The notes beneath the pieces are model-generated. The model was not told the DNA's origin, did no database searches, and worked only from the letters and a program-made list of their open reading frames with translations. Both the position numbers and the translations under genes were made by a program. From Bradyrhizobium sp. cir1 (GTDB lineage Bacteria > Pseudomonadota > Alphaproteobacteria > Rhizobiales > Xanthobacteraceae): DNA of 64,000 nucleotides. Position 1 is the first letter of the stretch; each line of letters starts with the position of its first letter. Below are positions 56,930-64,000 of the stretch, one piece after another. Location of the stretch: assembly GCF_014198245.1 (NCBI RefSeq), contig NZ_JACIHE010000004.1, forward strand, positions 1 through 64,000. The letters are read 5' to 3'.

Positions 56930-58530
56930 CTTCCGAACAGCGCGCGATGGTCCCGCAGGATCACGCGCGCGGCATTGTGGCCGGGGGCGCCGGTGACGCC
57001 GCCGCCGGGGTGGGCGCCGGAGCCGCAGTGATAGAGGCCCTTGAGAGGCCCGCGGTAATCGGCATGGCCCAGCATCGGCCGGGCCGAAAACAGCTGGTTC
57101 AGCGTCAGCGCGCCGTGGAAGATGTCGCCGCCGAGGAGGCCGAACTGCCGCTCGAGATCGAGCGGGGAGAGGATCTGGCGGCCGAGCACGCTGGACGCAA
57201 AGCCCGGCGCGTAGGCATCCACCGTCGCGATCATGAGATCGGCGACCTCGTCGCGATGCTCGTCCCACGATTTTCCGTCGGGAAGCTCCGGCGCGACGTG
57301 CTGGCAGAACAGGCTCGCGACATGCTTGCCGGCGGGCGCCAGCGTGTCGTCGAGCGTCGAGGGGATCAGCATCTCGACGACAGGCTGTCGGCTCCAGCCC
57401 TGCGCACGCGCATCGAGATAGGCGCGGTCCATGTAGGGAAGGCTTGGCGCGAGGATGATGCCGGAGGTGAGGTGATCCCCCTCGCCTGATAGCGCCGTGA
57501 AGGAGGGCAGGCGGTCCAGCGCCACGTTCATGCGGAAGGTGCCGGAGCCGTTCTTCCAGTGCCTGATGCGGGCGAGGAAGTCTTGCGGCAGCGCATCGGC
57601 CGCGATCAGCCGCGTATACAGCAGTTTTGGATTGACGTTGGCCGCGACATATTTCGCGCGGATCGTCTCGCCGTTCTCCAGCACGACGCCAACGGCGCGG
57701 TCGCGCTCGACGATCACCTCGCACACGCCGGCATCGGCGTCGATCGCGACGCCGCGATCCCTGGCGGTGCGCGCCATCGCCTGCGTGATCGCGCCCATGC
57801 CGCCGATGGCATGGCCCCAGACGCCCTTCTTGCCGTTCACCTCGCCGAAGGCATGATGAAGCATCACATAGGCGGAGCCTGCGGCGTAGGGGCTCGCATA
57901 GTTGCCGACAATGGCATCGAAGCCGAACAGCGCCTTGACCAGGTCGTGCTCGAAACGCTCGTCCAGCATCTCGCCGGCCGAGCGCGTGAAGAGATCGAGC
58001 AGGCTGCGGCTTTGCTCAAGCGTCAGGCCGCGCAGGATATTGGCGCTCTGCAATGCGTTCACGGCCTCGCGGATCGCAGCCGTGCCAAAACCGTCGAGCA
58101 GGTTCGGCGGCGCGCGCAGCACGAATTGCCTGAGCACGTCGGCGATGTCTTCCAGCTCGCGCGAGAACCCGTCGAGCGCCTCCGCATCACGCGCGCTGAG
58201 CCGCGCGACGGACGCCTTGGTTCGCCCCTCGCCGGTGAGGAGATAGCTGCCATCGGGCGCCGGCAGAAAATTCTGCGCGCGCCGTTCGACGATTCGCAGC
58301 CCCTGTTCAGCGAGCTTGAGGTCATCGATCACCTGCGGATTGAGCAGGCTCACGGTGTAGGCCGCGACCGAATTCCTGAATCCGGGGTGAAACTCCTCCG
58401 TGACCGCCGCCCCGCCGACCACCTTGCGCCGTTCGACCACGCGCACGCGCAGGCCCGCCTTTGCGAGATAGGCTGCACAGGTGAGGCCGTTATGGCCTGC
58501 GCCGATGATGACGACGTCGGTTTCGGTCAT
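56920..58530 (-). CDS. Phytoene-desaturase-like FAD oxidoreductase (PYROXD2-type)
   Basis: The 536-residue flavoprotein begins TETDVVIIGAGHNGLTCAAYLAKAG, a complete FAD dinucleotide-binding motif, with VVERRKVVGGAAVTEEF close behind. It ends with HCGSGAHPGGGVTGAPGHNAARVILRDH, the second FAD motif of the carotenoid desaturase superfamily. No other carotenoid gene is nearby, and this subgroup is not proven to act on carotenoids. The stop codon lies inside the first of the phased TCCACAG-type repeats. AGGGACATC precedes ATG 58530. Confidence 0.88.
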   Translation of the reverse strand: MTETDVVIIGAGHNGLTCAAYLAKAGLRVRVVERRKVVGGAAVTEEFHPGFRNSVAAYTVSLLNPQVIDDLKLAEQGLRIVERRAQNFLPAPDGSYLLTGEGRTKASVARLSARDAEALDGFSRELEDIADVLRQFVLRAPPNLLDGFGTAAIREAVNALQSANILRGLTLEQSRSLLDLFTRSAGEMLDERFEHDLVKALFGFDAIVGNYASPYAAGSAYVMLHHAFGEVNGKKGVWGHAIGGMGAITQAMARTARDRGVAIDADAGVCEVIVERDRAVGVVLENGETIRAKYVAANVNPKLLYTRLIAADALPQDFLARIRHWKNGSGTFRMNVALDRLPSFTALSGEGDHLTSGIILAPSLPYMDRAYLDARAQGWSRQPVVEMLIPSTLDDTLAPAGKHVASLFCQHVAPELPDGKSWDEHRDEVADLMIATVDAYAPGFASSVLGRQILSPLDLERQFGLLGGDIFHGALTLNQLFSARPMLGHADYRGPLKGLYHCGSGAHPGGGVTGAPGHNAARVILRDHRALFGSRG

Positions 58531-58542
58531 GATGTCCCTGGC

Positions 58543-58622
58543 GTCATTCCGGGGCAATGCGCAGCATCGAACCCGAAATCTCGAGGTTCCGGGTTCGCCT
58601 CTTCGAAGCGCCCCGGAATGAC
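58543..58622. repeat. Palindromic repeat, GTCATTCCGGGGCAATGCGCAGCATCG type
   Basis: GTCATTCCGGGG and CCCCGGAATGAC form the outer arms, with GGGTTC and GAACCC inside. The CAATGCGCAGCATCGAAC part also appears, reversed, near 6407-6428. Confidence 0.85.
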
Positions 58623-58739
58623 ATCTCTATATCAAGCAATCCTCGCTGCAACATCACGACACGCTTTATTGCCCGTTCAGTCGCCTTGTGCTCCATTGCG
58701 CGCGGTCCGGCGCCCGCCGGGGTTTGAGCCGGAGCTTCC

Positions 58740-61019
58740 ATGGATTCCATCGTGCAACCCGCCGCCACGGAGCAGCCGTCGTCGTCGCGCAACCGGCTGC
58801 TGCTGACGGTCTACACTGCTGCGATCTTCGTCAGCGCGCTGCTGCTGTTCTCGGTGCAGCCGCTGTTCACGAAGATGGTGCTGCCGCGGCTCGGCGGCTC
58901 GCCGGCGGTGTGGTCGGTGGCCATGGTGTTCTTCCAGTCGCTGCTGCTGGCGGGCTATGCCTATGCGCATCTCTTGATGCAGGCGAGGAACCGGATCGTT
59001 CCGGTCGCGGTGCATCTGGTGCTGCTGGTGCTGGCCTTCGCCACGCTGCCGCTCGGCATTGCGTCGGCCTATGGCGAGCCGCCGGCCTCGGGCTACGCGT
59101 TCTGGCTGCTCGGCCTGTTCGTGGTCTCGATCGGGCTGCCGTTCTTCGCGCTGGCCGCCAACAATCCGCTGCTGCAGGCCTGGTTCGTCCGCACCGGCCA
59201 TCCCGCCGGGCATGATCCCTATTTCCTCTATGCTTCCTCCAACATCGGTAGCTTCCTCGCGCTGTTGTCCTATCCGTTCCTGCTCGAGCCGATGTTCACG
59301 CTGCACACGCAGAACCGGTTCTGGACTGCGGGCTATGGGATCCTGATCCTCCTGATCGCTGCCTGCGGCATGCTGTTGTTGCGCTCACCGCAACTGGCGG
59401 TGGCCGACGCACGAACCGAGGAGGTCAATGCGCCGGCGCCGGGCCTGCTGACGCGGTTGCGCTGGATCTTCCTCGCCGCGGTGCCGTCGGGCCTGCTGAT
59501 CGCGGTGACCGCGCACATCTCGACCGACGTTGCGGCGGCGCCGCTGCTCTGGGTGCTGCCGCTGTCGCTGTACCTGCTCACTTGGGTGGTGGTGTTCCAG
59601 TCGCGGCCGCTGCTGCCGCACAAATGGATGCTGATGCTCCAGCCGGTCGCGATCGCCGGTGTCGTCGTCCTGCTGGCCTTCGGCGGCGAGCAGAACCTGC
59701 TGCTGACGCTCGGCGGTCATCAATTGTGCTTCTTCGTCATCGCCATGGCCTGTCATGGCGAGCTGGCGCGGACCCGGCCGGCTGCCAGACATCTCACCGG
59801 CTTCTATGTCGCGCTGTCGTTCGGCGGCATGGTCGGCGGCCTGTTCGCAGGCCTCGTTGCTCCATTCACCTTCTCGTGGATCGCCGAATATCCGATCCTG
59901 ATCGCGCTCGCCGCGCTGTGCCGCCCGTCTGCGAACGAGCGTCTCGCCGGCATCGCGAGATGGTACTGGCTGGCGCTCGCCGCGCTCGCGGTGGCGCTGA
60001 TCGCGCCGTCAACGACCACCGGCAGCCTCTCGACCTGGTTCGAGGATCATCGCGTCTGGGTCGCCGGCGCCGTCGGTGTGCTCGCGGCGCTGCTGACACT
60101 GGCACTCAATGCCGGTCGCTGGAAGATCTTCGCCACCGTCGCGCTGGCGCTGGCGTTGATCCGGGTCTATCCGGCGGACGAGGGCCGCGTCACCACGGTG
60201 CGCAGCTTCTTCGGCGTGCACAAGATCGTGGAGACGCCCGGCGGCTATTTCCACGTGCTGATGCACGGCACCACCATTCACGGCGCCGAGCGCTTCCGCA
60301 ACAATGACGGCACGCCCGTCACCGGCCGGCCCGAGCCGATCACCTACTACCACAAGGACGGCGGCATCGGTCAGGCCGTCACCGCGATCCGCGAGCGCAA
60401 GGGCGCGCCGCTCAAGGTCGCCGCGATCGGCGTCGGCTCCGGCACGCTCGCCTGCGCCGCCGAGCCCGGGGAGGACTGGAAATTTTTCGAGATCGACCAG
60501 TCGATGGTGGATGCGGCGCGCGACCCCAAGAATTTCCGCTACATCTCGAGCTGCCTGCCGGACCTGAAGCCGGTGATCGGCGACGCGCGCCTCACCTTCG
60601 CCAAGGAGCCCGACGGCGCCTACGATCTCATCATCGTCGATGCCTATTCGTCCGATGCGATCCCGATCCATCTTGCGACCAAGGAGGCGATGAAGATCTA
60701 CAAGGACAAGCTCGCGCCCCACGGCGCCGTGGTGATGCACGTGTCCAACCGCCACCTCGATCTCGAGACTGTCGTGGTCGGCATTGCCGACGCCAACGAT
60801 CTGAAGAGCTGGGTCTTCAACGAGGATTCGGGCCGCGATTCCGACTACATCTTCTCGACCGACGTCGTCATCTCCGCGCGCGAGGAGGAAGATGTCGGCA
60901 AGCTCGCCGCCTCCAAATCGTGGGAGCAGACCGAAGCCGACGACAGGGTGCGGGTCTGGACCGATGATTATTCGAACATCCTGGGCGCGCTGTACCGGCG
61001 GTTACGGGACGGGGAGTGA
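58740..61019 (+). CDS. Membrane protein fused to a spermidine-synthase-like domain
   Basis: The 759-residue protein has two parts. The first 440 residues hold about 11-13 membrane helices (LLLTVYTAAIFVSALLLFSVQPLFTKMVLP at the start). From about residue 480 a class I methyltransferase fold follows: YYHKDGGIGQAV, VAAIGVGSGTLACAA, FFEIDQSMVDAARDP and YDLIIVDAYSSDAIPIHL. The family is annotated as fused MFS/spermidine synthase. True spermidine synthases carry a DxxD-like pair in a different context, so polyamine activity is doubtful. It may be a membrane transporter with a regulatory or transferase tail. A promoter must lie in the short gap after the palindromic repeat. Confidence 0.88.
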   Translation: MDSIVQPAATEQPSSSRNRLLLTVYTAAIFVSALLLFSVQPLFTKMVLPRLGGSPAVWSVAMVFFQSLLLAGYAYAHLLMQARNRIVPVAVHLVLLVLAFATLPLGIASAYGEPPASGYAFWLLGLFVVSIGLPFFALAANNPLLQAWFVRTGHPAGHDPYFLYASSNIGSFLALLSYPFLLEPMFTLHTQNRFWTAGYGILILLIAACGMLLLRSPQLAVADARTEEVNAPAPGLLTRLRWIFLAAVPSGLLIAVTAHISTDVAAAPLLWVLPLSLYLLTWVVVFQSRPLLPHKWMLMLQPVAIAGVVVLLAFGGEQNLLLTLGGHQLCFFVIAMACHGELARTRPAARHLTGFYVALSFGGMVGGLFAGLVAPFTFSWIAEYPILIALAALCRPSANERLAGIARWYWLALAALAVALIAPSTTTGSLSTWFEDHRVWVAGAVGVLAALLTLALNAGRWKIFATVALALALIRVYPADEGRVTTVRSFFGVHKIVETPGGYFHVLMHGTTIHGAERFRNNDGTPVTGRPEPITYYHKDGGIGQAVTAIRERKGAPLKVAAIGVGSGTLACAAEPGEDWKFFEIDQSMVDAARDPKNFRYISSCLPDLKPVIGDARLTFAKEPDGAYDLIIVDAYSSDAIPIHLATKEAMKIYKDKLAPHGAVVMHVSNRHLDLETVVVGIADANDLKSWVFNEDSGRDSDYIFSTDVVISAREEEDVGKLAASKSWEQTEADDRVRVWTDDYSNILGALYRRLRDGE

Positions 61020-61025
61020 TGGTCT

Positions 61026-61112
61026 GTAGCCCGGATGGAGCGAAAGCGTAATCCGGGAACTGCGTCCAACGCGCGAGCGGCCCCGGATTGCGCTGCGCTC
61101 CATCCGGGCTAC
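61026..61112. repeat. Palindromic repeat, TAGCCCGGATGGAGCGAAAGCG family
   Basis: GTAGCCCGGATGGAGCG and CGCTCCATCCGGGCTAC are perfect arms, with AATCCGGG and CCCCGGATT inside. It is the same family as 9951-10016. Confidence 0.88.
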
Positions 61113-61126
61113 AAGGCGACAGGACG

Positions 61127-62125
61127 CTACGGCTCCACCGGCGTCCCCGCCGGCAGCGCAATTCCCTTCTCGCCGGCGACCTGCCGCAACAGGTCCGGAT
61201 TGTCCGAGATGATCCCGTCGACGCTGGTCTCGATCATCCGCGCCATGTCTTCACGCTTGTTGACCGTCCAGACCACCACGCGCAATCCGAGCGCATGGGC
61301 CTCAGTGACCAGCGCCGCGGTCACATCGCCGAAATGGGGCGACCAGATTGCGCCGCCCGCAGCCTTGATGGTTCGCGGCAGCGAGCCGCCGTGATCGGCC
61401 GGGCTGAAGCCCGCGGTCCAGCTGGTGGCCTTGTCGAGCGCCACCGTCGGAGCCGAGCCGCGCTGAAGCGTCAGGTACACGGTTGGAATCGTCGGCGCCT
61501 GCCGCTGGACGAGCTGCAGGGTCCTCCAGTCGAACGACTGGATCATGACGCGACCTGAGAATTTTTCGGCCTCGATCAACCGAAGCAACGTAGTGACGAA
61601 ATTTTGCGGATCGAGGGATTCGTCCGGATGGTTCGGATCGATCTTGGTCTCGATGTTGAACCGCACATTGGTATTGCCGGACTTGCGCACCAGCGCGAAC
61701 AATTGCTTCAGCGTGGGGATGCGGGTCCCCGGCACGGCGCGCTGCTCGGGGAATTGCCTGGCATAGGCACTGTCGGGGCGGATCTGGCCGACGTCATAGG
61801 TCCTGACGTCTTCGAGCCGTAGCTTGACAAAGGGCGTGCCGGGCGCGGCCACATAGGCGCCGCTCGCATCCCGTGCCAGATCCGGATTGAGCCCGCGTTC
61901 ATGCGAGATGACGACCTCGCCATCGGCGGTCACGCCGACGTCGAGCTCCAGCGTGTCGACGCCCATCGACAGCGCGTTGGCGAAGGCAGGCAGGGTGTTC
62001 TCCGGCAGCAGTGCCCGCCCACCGCGATGCGCCTCGAGATCAAAGGCCATGCCTTGTCCTGCCATGGCTTGTCCCGCGGTGAGAACCGAGAGCAAGGTCA
62101 GGATGGCCGTGGCACGTGACGGCAT
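61127..62125 (-). CDS. Glycerophosphodiester phosphodiesterase, periplasmic type
   Basis: The 332-residue protein has a signal peptide (ATAILTLLSVLTAGQAMAG). It has the catalytic EAHRGGRALLPENTLPAF, LELDVGVTADGEVVISHERGLNPD, NIETKIDP and VMIQSFDWRTLQLV, then VVVWTVNKREDMARMIE. It hydrolyses glycerophosphodiesters to glycerol-3-phosphate and an alcohol. ATG 62125 has GAGG close upstream. The open frame continues far upstream across the next gene's sequence without similarity. Confidence 0.93.
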   Translation of the reverse strand: MPSRATAILTLLSVLTAGQAMAGQGMAFDLEAHRGGRALLPENTLPAFANALSMGVDTLELDVGVTADGEVVISHERGLNPDLARDASGAYVAAPGTPFVKLRLEDVRTYDVGQIRPDSAYARQFPEQRAVPGTRIPTLKQLFALVRKSGNTNVRFNIETKIDPNHPDESLDPQNFVTTLLRLIEAEKFSGRVMIQSFDWRTLQLVQRQAPTIPTVYLTLQRGSAPTVALDKATSWTAGFSPADHGGSLPRTIKAAGGAIWSPHFGDVTAALVTEAHALGLRVVVWTVNKREDMARMIETSVDGIISDNPDLLRQVAGEKGIALPAGTPVEP

Positions 62126-62163
62126 GGTGCCTCGACTGTTAACGGCGCTCGGTGGCGGCCGCG

Positions 62164-62973
62164 TCAGTTCTGATAGTAATAGCCGCGCGGCTGATAATAC
62201 TGGCGAGGCTGCTGCTGCTGATAATAGTAGCCCTGCTGGCCATAGCCCTGGTCGTAGGTCGGCTGCGGCAGTTGCTGATAGGCCTGCGTGCCATAGGGGC
62301 GCGTGATCGGGCGCGGTGCCGGATAGCGCGCCCCGGTGTCGCTGCCGTCGGCCGGATAGATGTAATTGTCGTCCTGCGGCATGTAGCGGCGGGCGGGCTG
62401 CTGCGGCGGCGCCAGGTTCACGGGATCGCCTGTGGTTGCGTACTGCTCCTCGGCCGGCTGCTGGGCGCGGGCGACGGCAGTGTTGGTGCGACCGCGCGGA
62501 TTGCGCGCCAGCGCCACCTGCGCCGAGCCGGTCAGCGTCACCGTGGTATTGAGCACGCCCTGCTGCTGTACCAGTGCATAGAGTGTCGAGGCGTTCTGTC
62601 GCGACAGCCGCACGCAGCCATGCGAGGCCGGCGAGCCGAGCCGGCCGACCGAGTCCGTGCCGTGGATGGCATGCCCGATCTTGGTGAAGAAGATCGCGTG
62701 CGGCATCGGTGCGTCGTCGAATTCCTTGGAGTAGTGATCCTCTTCCATGCGGAAGGCGCGGAAGGCGCCGTTCGGCGTCTCGCGGGAGGGAATGCCTGTC
62801 GACACCGGCCAGTGGTAGCGCGCGACCCCGTCGATGGCGACGGTCATCTGCTGATTGTCCTTGTCGACGGTGATCTCGACCTTGGCTTGCGCGGTGCCCG
62901 CGCTCAAAAGCATCAGGGAAGTGAAAGCGATAAAAAATGAACGCATCTGGAAACGCATTTGAGGGAAACGCAT
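62164..62973 (-). CDS. L,D-transpeptidase (YkuD domain) with Tyr/Gln-rich tail
   Basis: The 269-residue protein has a signal peptide (FFIAFTSLMLLSAGTAQA). The YkuD domain has HAIHGTDSVGRLGSPASHGCVRL with catalytic Cys120. It crosslinks peptidoglycan through DAP-DAP bonds or attaches lipoproteins. The last 90 residues are Pro, Gln and Tyr-rich and end in repeated YYYQ. Three in-frame ATGs follow each other within 30 bases, embedded in a repeated ATGCGTTTCC. ATG 62973 is chosen, as GGAGG is 11 bases upstream. Confidence 0.9.
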   Translation of the reverse strand: MRFPQMRFQMRSFFIAFTSLMLLSAGTAQAKVEITVDKDNQQMTVAIDGVARYHWPVSTGIPSRETPNGAFRAFRMEEDHYSKEFDDAPMPHAIFFTKIGHAIHGTDSVGRLGSPASHGCVRLSRQNASTLYALVQQQGVLNTTVTLTGSAQVALARNPRGRTNTAVARAQQPAEEQYATTGDPVNLAPPQQPARRYMPQDDNYIYPADGSDTGARYPAPRPITRPYGTQAYQQLPQPTYDQGYGQQGYYYQQQQPRQYYQPRGYYYQN

Positions 62974-63281
62974 TTGAGTTCTGGCCTCCGGCCTGTTCAC
63001 GCTGGCGCCGCGGCTCTCCGTCCCCCGGCGTGCAATATGCCTGCAATCCGGCTTCCGCTCCAGCGGTCCGCCGACCCATCGTTAACGCGATGCCTGATGT
63101 AAGCAAGGCCGCTTTGTGCCGCGCCGCGCGCGGCGATGCTGACATTTTCGCGAGCGGACATGCGTTCACATCGCCGACAATTCGTCACAAAGGCGCAACC
63201 ATTTGGCCGCTCGGCGCGTTGATGATGGCCTGCCGTTTGGCGGCTTTCGCCGCCGTACTCTGTACTTCCCTGGGACTGAAG
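62974..63281. other. Divergent promoter region, no gene seen
   Basis: It holds the divergent start regions of the L,D-transpeptidase and the next gene. I see GTTAACGCGATGCC near 63081 and a GCGCCGCGCGCGGC palindrome near 63119, but no convincing gene. Confidence 0.4.
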
Positions 63282-63605
63282 ATGAACAAAGCCCGTGTCA
63301 ACGCCGCCGTCCTGCCGGCCGGCTTCCCCGTCCGCCTGCTGTTCGCAGCCGCCGCCATCCTGCTTGCACTGTTGGCGTTGCCTCAAGCTGGTCATGCTCA
63401 AGGCATCGTGCGCGGCGCCCAGGAAGGGTCCTATGAAGGTAACCGGATCGCCGGGCCCGTAGGAGGCGTGGTTGGTGGCGCGGTCGGTGCCGGTGTCGGC
63501 GGCGCCGTTGGTGCGGTGGAGGGCGTGTTCGGCATTCCCCATCGCCACTACCGCCACTGCCGCGGCTACTACGACCGCTATCACCGCTTCCATTGCTATC
63601 GGTGA
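63282..63605 (+). CDS. Small secreted glycine-rich protein
   Basis: The 107-residue product has an N-terminal signal (LLFAAAAILLALLALPQAGHA). A glycine-rich stretch GPVGGVVGGAVGAGVGGAVG has the spacing of a glycine zipper able to insert in or aggregate at membranes. The end is rich in His, Tyr, Arg and Cys (PHRHYRHCRGYYDRYHRFHCYR). Similar short proteins are common in Bradyrhizobium and unstudied. ATG 63282 is preceded by GGGACTGAAG. Earlier in-frame ATGs exist but give no better signal. Confidence 0.7.
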   Translation: MNKARVNAAVLPAGFPVRLLFAAAAILLALLALPQAGHAQGIVRGAQEGSYEGNRIAGPVGGVVGGAVGAGVGGAVGAVEGVFGIPHRHYRHCRGYYDRYHRFHCYR

Positions 63606-63614
63606 GTCGACGGC

Positions 63615-63717
63615 TGTCATTCCGGGGCGCGCGTAGCGCGAACCCGGAATCCATCGAGCGGCAGAGTTGGTGGGTGAATGGATTCCGGGCTCGCCCTCCG
63701 GGCGCCCCGGAATGACA
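63615..63717. repeat. Palindromic repeat, GTCATTCCGGGGCGCGCGTAGCGCG family
   Basis: TGTCATTCCGGGGCG and CGCCCCGGAATGACA form the outer arms, with GGAATCCAT and ATGGATTCC inside. It lies between convergent genes. Confidence 0.85.
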
Positions 63718-63718
63718 G

Positions 63719-64000
63719 TTAGTTCTTCAGCCGGTAGCCTGTGCGGAAGATCCACCAGATCACAGCCAGGCAGATCACCAGGAACGCCAGCGTCATGCCG
63801 ATGCTGACGGATACGCTGACGTCGGCGATCTCGTAGAAGCTCCAGCGGAAGCCGGAGATCAGATAGACCACCGGGTTGAGCAGCGCGACGGTGCGCCAGG
63901 TGGGCGGCAGCATGTCGATGGAGTAGAAGCTGCCGCCGAGGAAGGTCAGCGGCGTCACCACCAGCATCGGGATCATCTGCAGCTTCTCGAAGCCGTCGGC
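63719..64000 (-). CDS. ABC-2 type transporter permease, C-terminal part (cut by window edge)
   Basis: The visible 93 residues start [56 protein letters not shown] and a last transmembrane helix before FRTGYRLKN follow. The [10 protein letters not shown]...LPP motif and the final helix are typical of ABC-2 permeases of the DrrB/NodJ group. The frame is open to the edge, and the ATPase partner must lie beyond it. Confidence 0.85.
   Translation of the reverse strand, partial: ADGFEKLQMIPMLVVTPLTFLGGSFYSIDMLPPTWRTVALLNPVVYLISGFRWSFYEIADVSVSVSIGMTLAFLVICLAVIWWIFRTGYRLKN

Noticed and set aside
58740..61019. Calling the fused protein a spermidine synthase
   Set aside because: The methyltransferase-like fold is there, but the polyamine-site residues are not clearly present and the membrane half is unusual for that function.

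Overview
The window is about 64 kb of high-GC alphaproteobacterial chromosome and most likely comes from Bradyrhizobium or a close relative in the Nitrobacteraceae. The evidence is the division and cell-wall (dcw) gene order with a meso-diaminopimelate-type MurE, the class A RNase P RNA, the ECF42/DGPF sigma-factor pair, and the many intergenic palindromes built on GTCATTGCGAGCGCAGCGAAG, GTCATTCCGGGG and CGCCCGCGAAGGCGGGCGA. The genus is inferred from remembered sequence character, not from a search. No tRNA, CRISPR array or intact insertion sequence was found.

Layout. 1-10.4 kb: a cut gene end, a four-helix membrane protein, a class III aminotransferase divergent from psd, a Nudix hydrolase, a secreted FecR-domain protein, two divergently transcribed paralogues with a DUF2147-like C-terminus, and an extensin-like lipoprotein. 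10.4-18.8 kb is a transport block: a TetR regulator divergent from an EmrAB-type efflux pair with a perfect 23-bp operator, an ABC exporter behind a long leader that holds a 24-codon reading frame and hairpins, a MATE exporter and a TauE/SafE permease. 19-24.7 kb: a MocR-type regulator divergent from a DUF983 protein, rnpB, the YCII/ECF42 pair and a peptidoglycan amidase.

25.1-51.2 kb is the core of the window. The genes rsmH-ftsL-ftsI-murE-murF-mraY-murD-ftsW-murG-murC-murB-ddl-ftsQ-ftsA-ftsZ are all on the plus strand and end at a strong terminator. They are followed by lpxC, bamD, recN and ligA. Together they make lipid II (MurC-F, MraY, MurG, Ddl), place the division ring (FtsZ, FtsA, FtsQ, FtsL, FtsW, FtsI) and build the outer membrane (LpxC, BamD). 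Early genes overlap or nearly touch. From mraY on, four junctions hold imported palindromic repeats. No mraZ lies between the amidase and rsmH.

51.3-64 kb: a Bcr/CflA-type exporter, an aminopeptidase P, a 59-codon basic protein, prmA, an isolated Flp-type pilin, a phytoene-desaturase-like oxidoreductase whose 3' end runs into a cluster of DnaA-box-like repeats, a membrane protein fused to a spermidine-synthase-like domain, a glycerophosphodiester phosphodiesterase, an L,D-transpeptidase, a small glycine-rich secreted protein, and the end of an ABC-2 permease cut by the window edge.

The items most worth a second look are the upstream reading frame and hairpins before the ABC exporter, the phased DnaA-box-like repeats near 56.9 kb, the direct-repeat operator candidate of the MocR gene, the missing mraZ, and the repeat insertions inside the dcw cluster.
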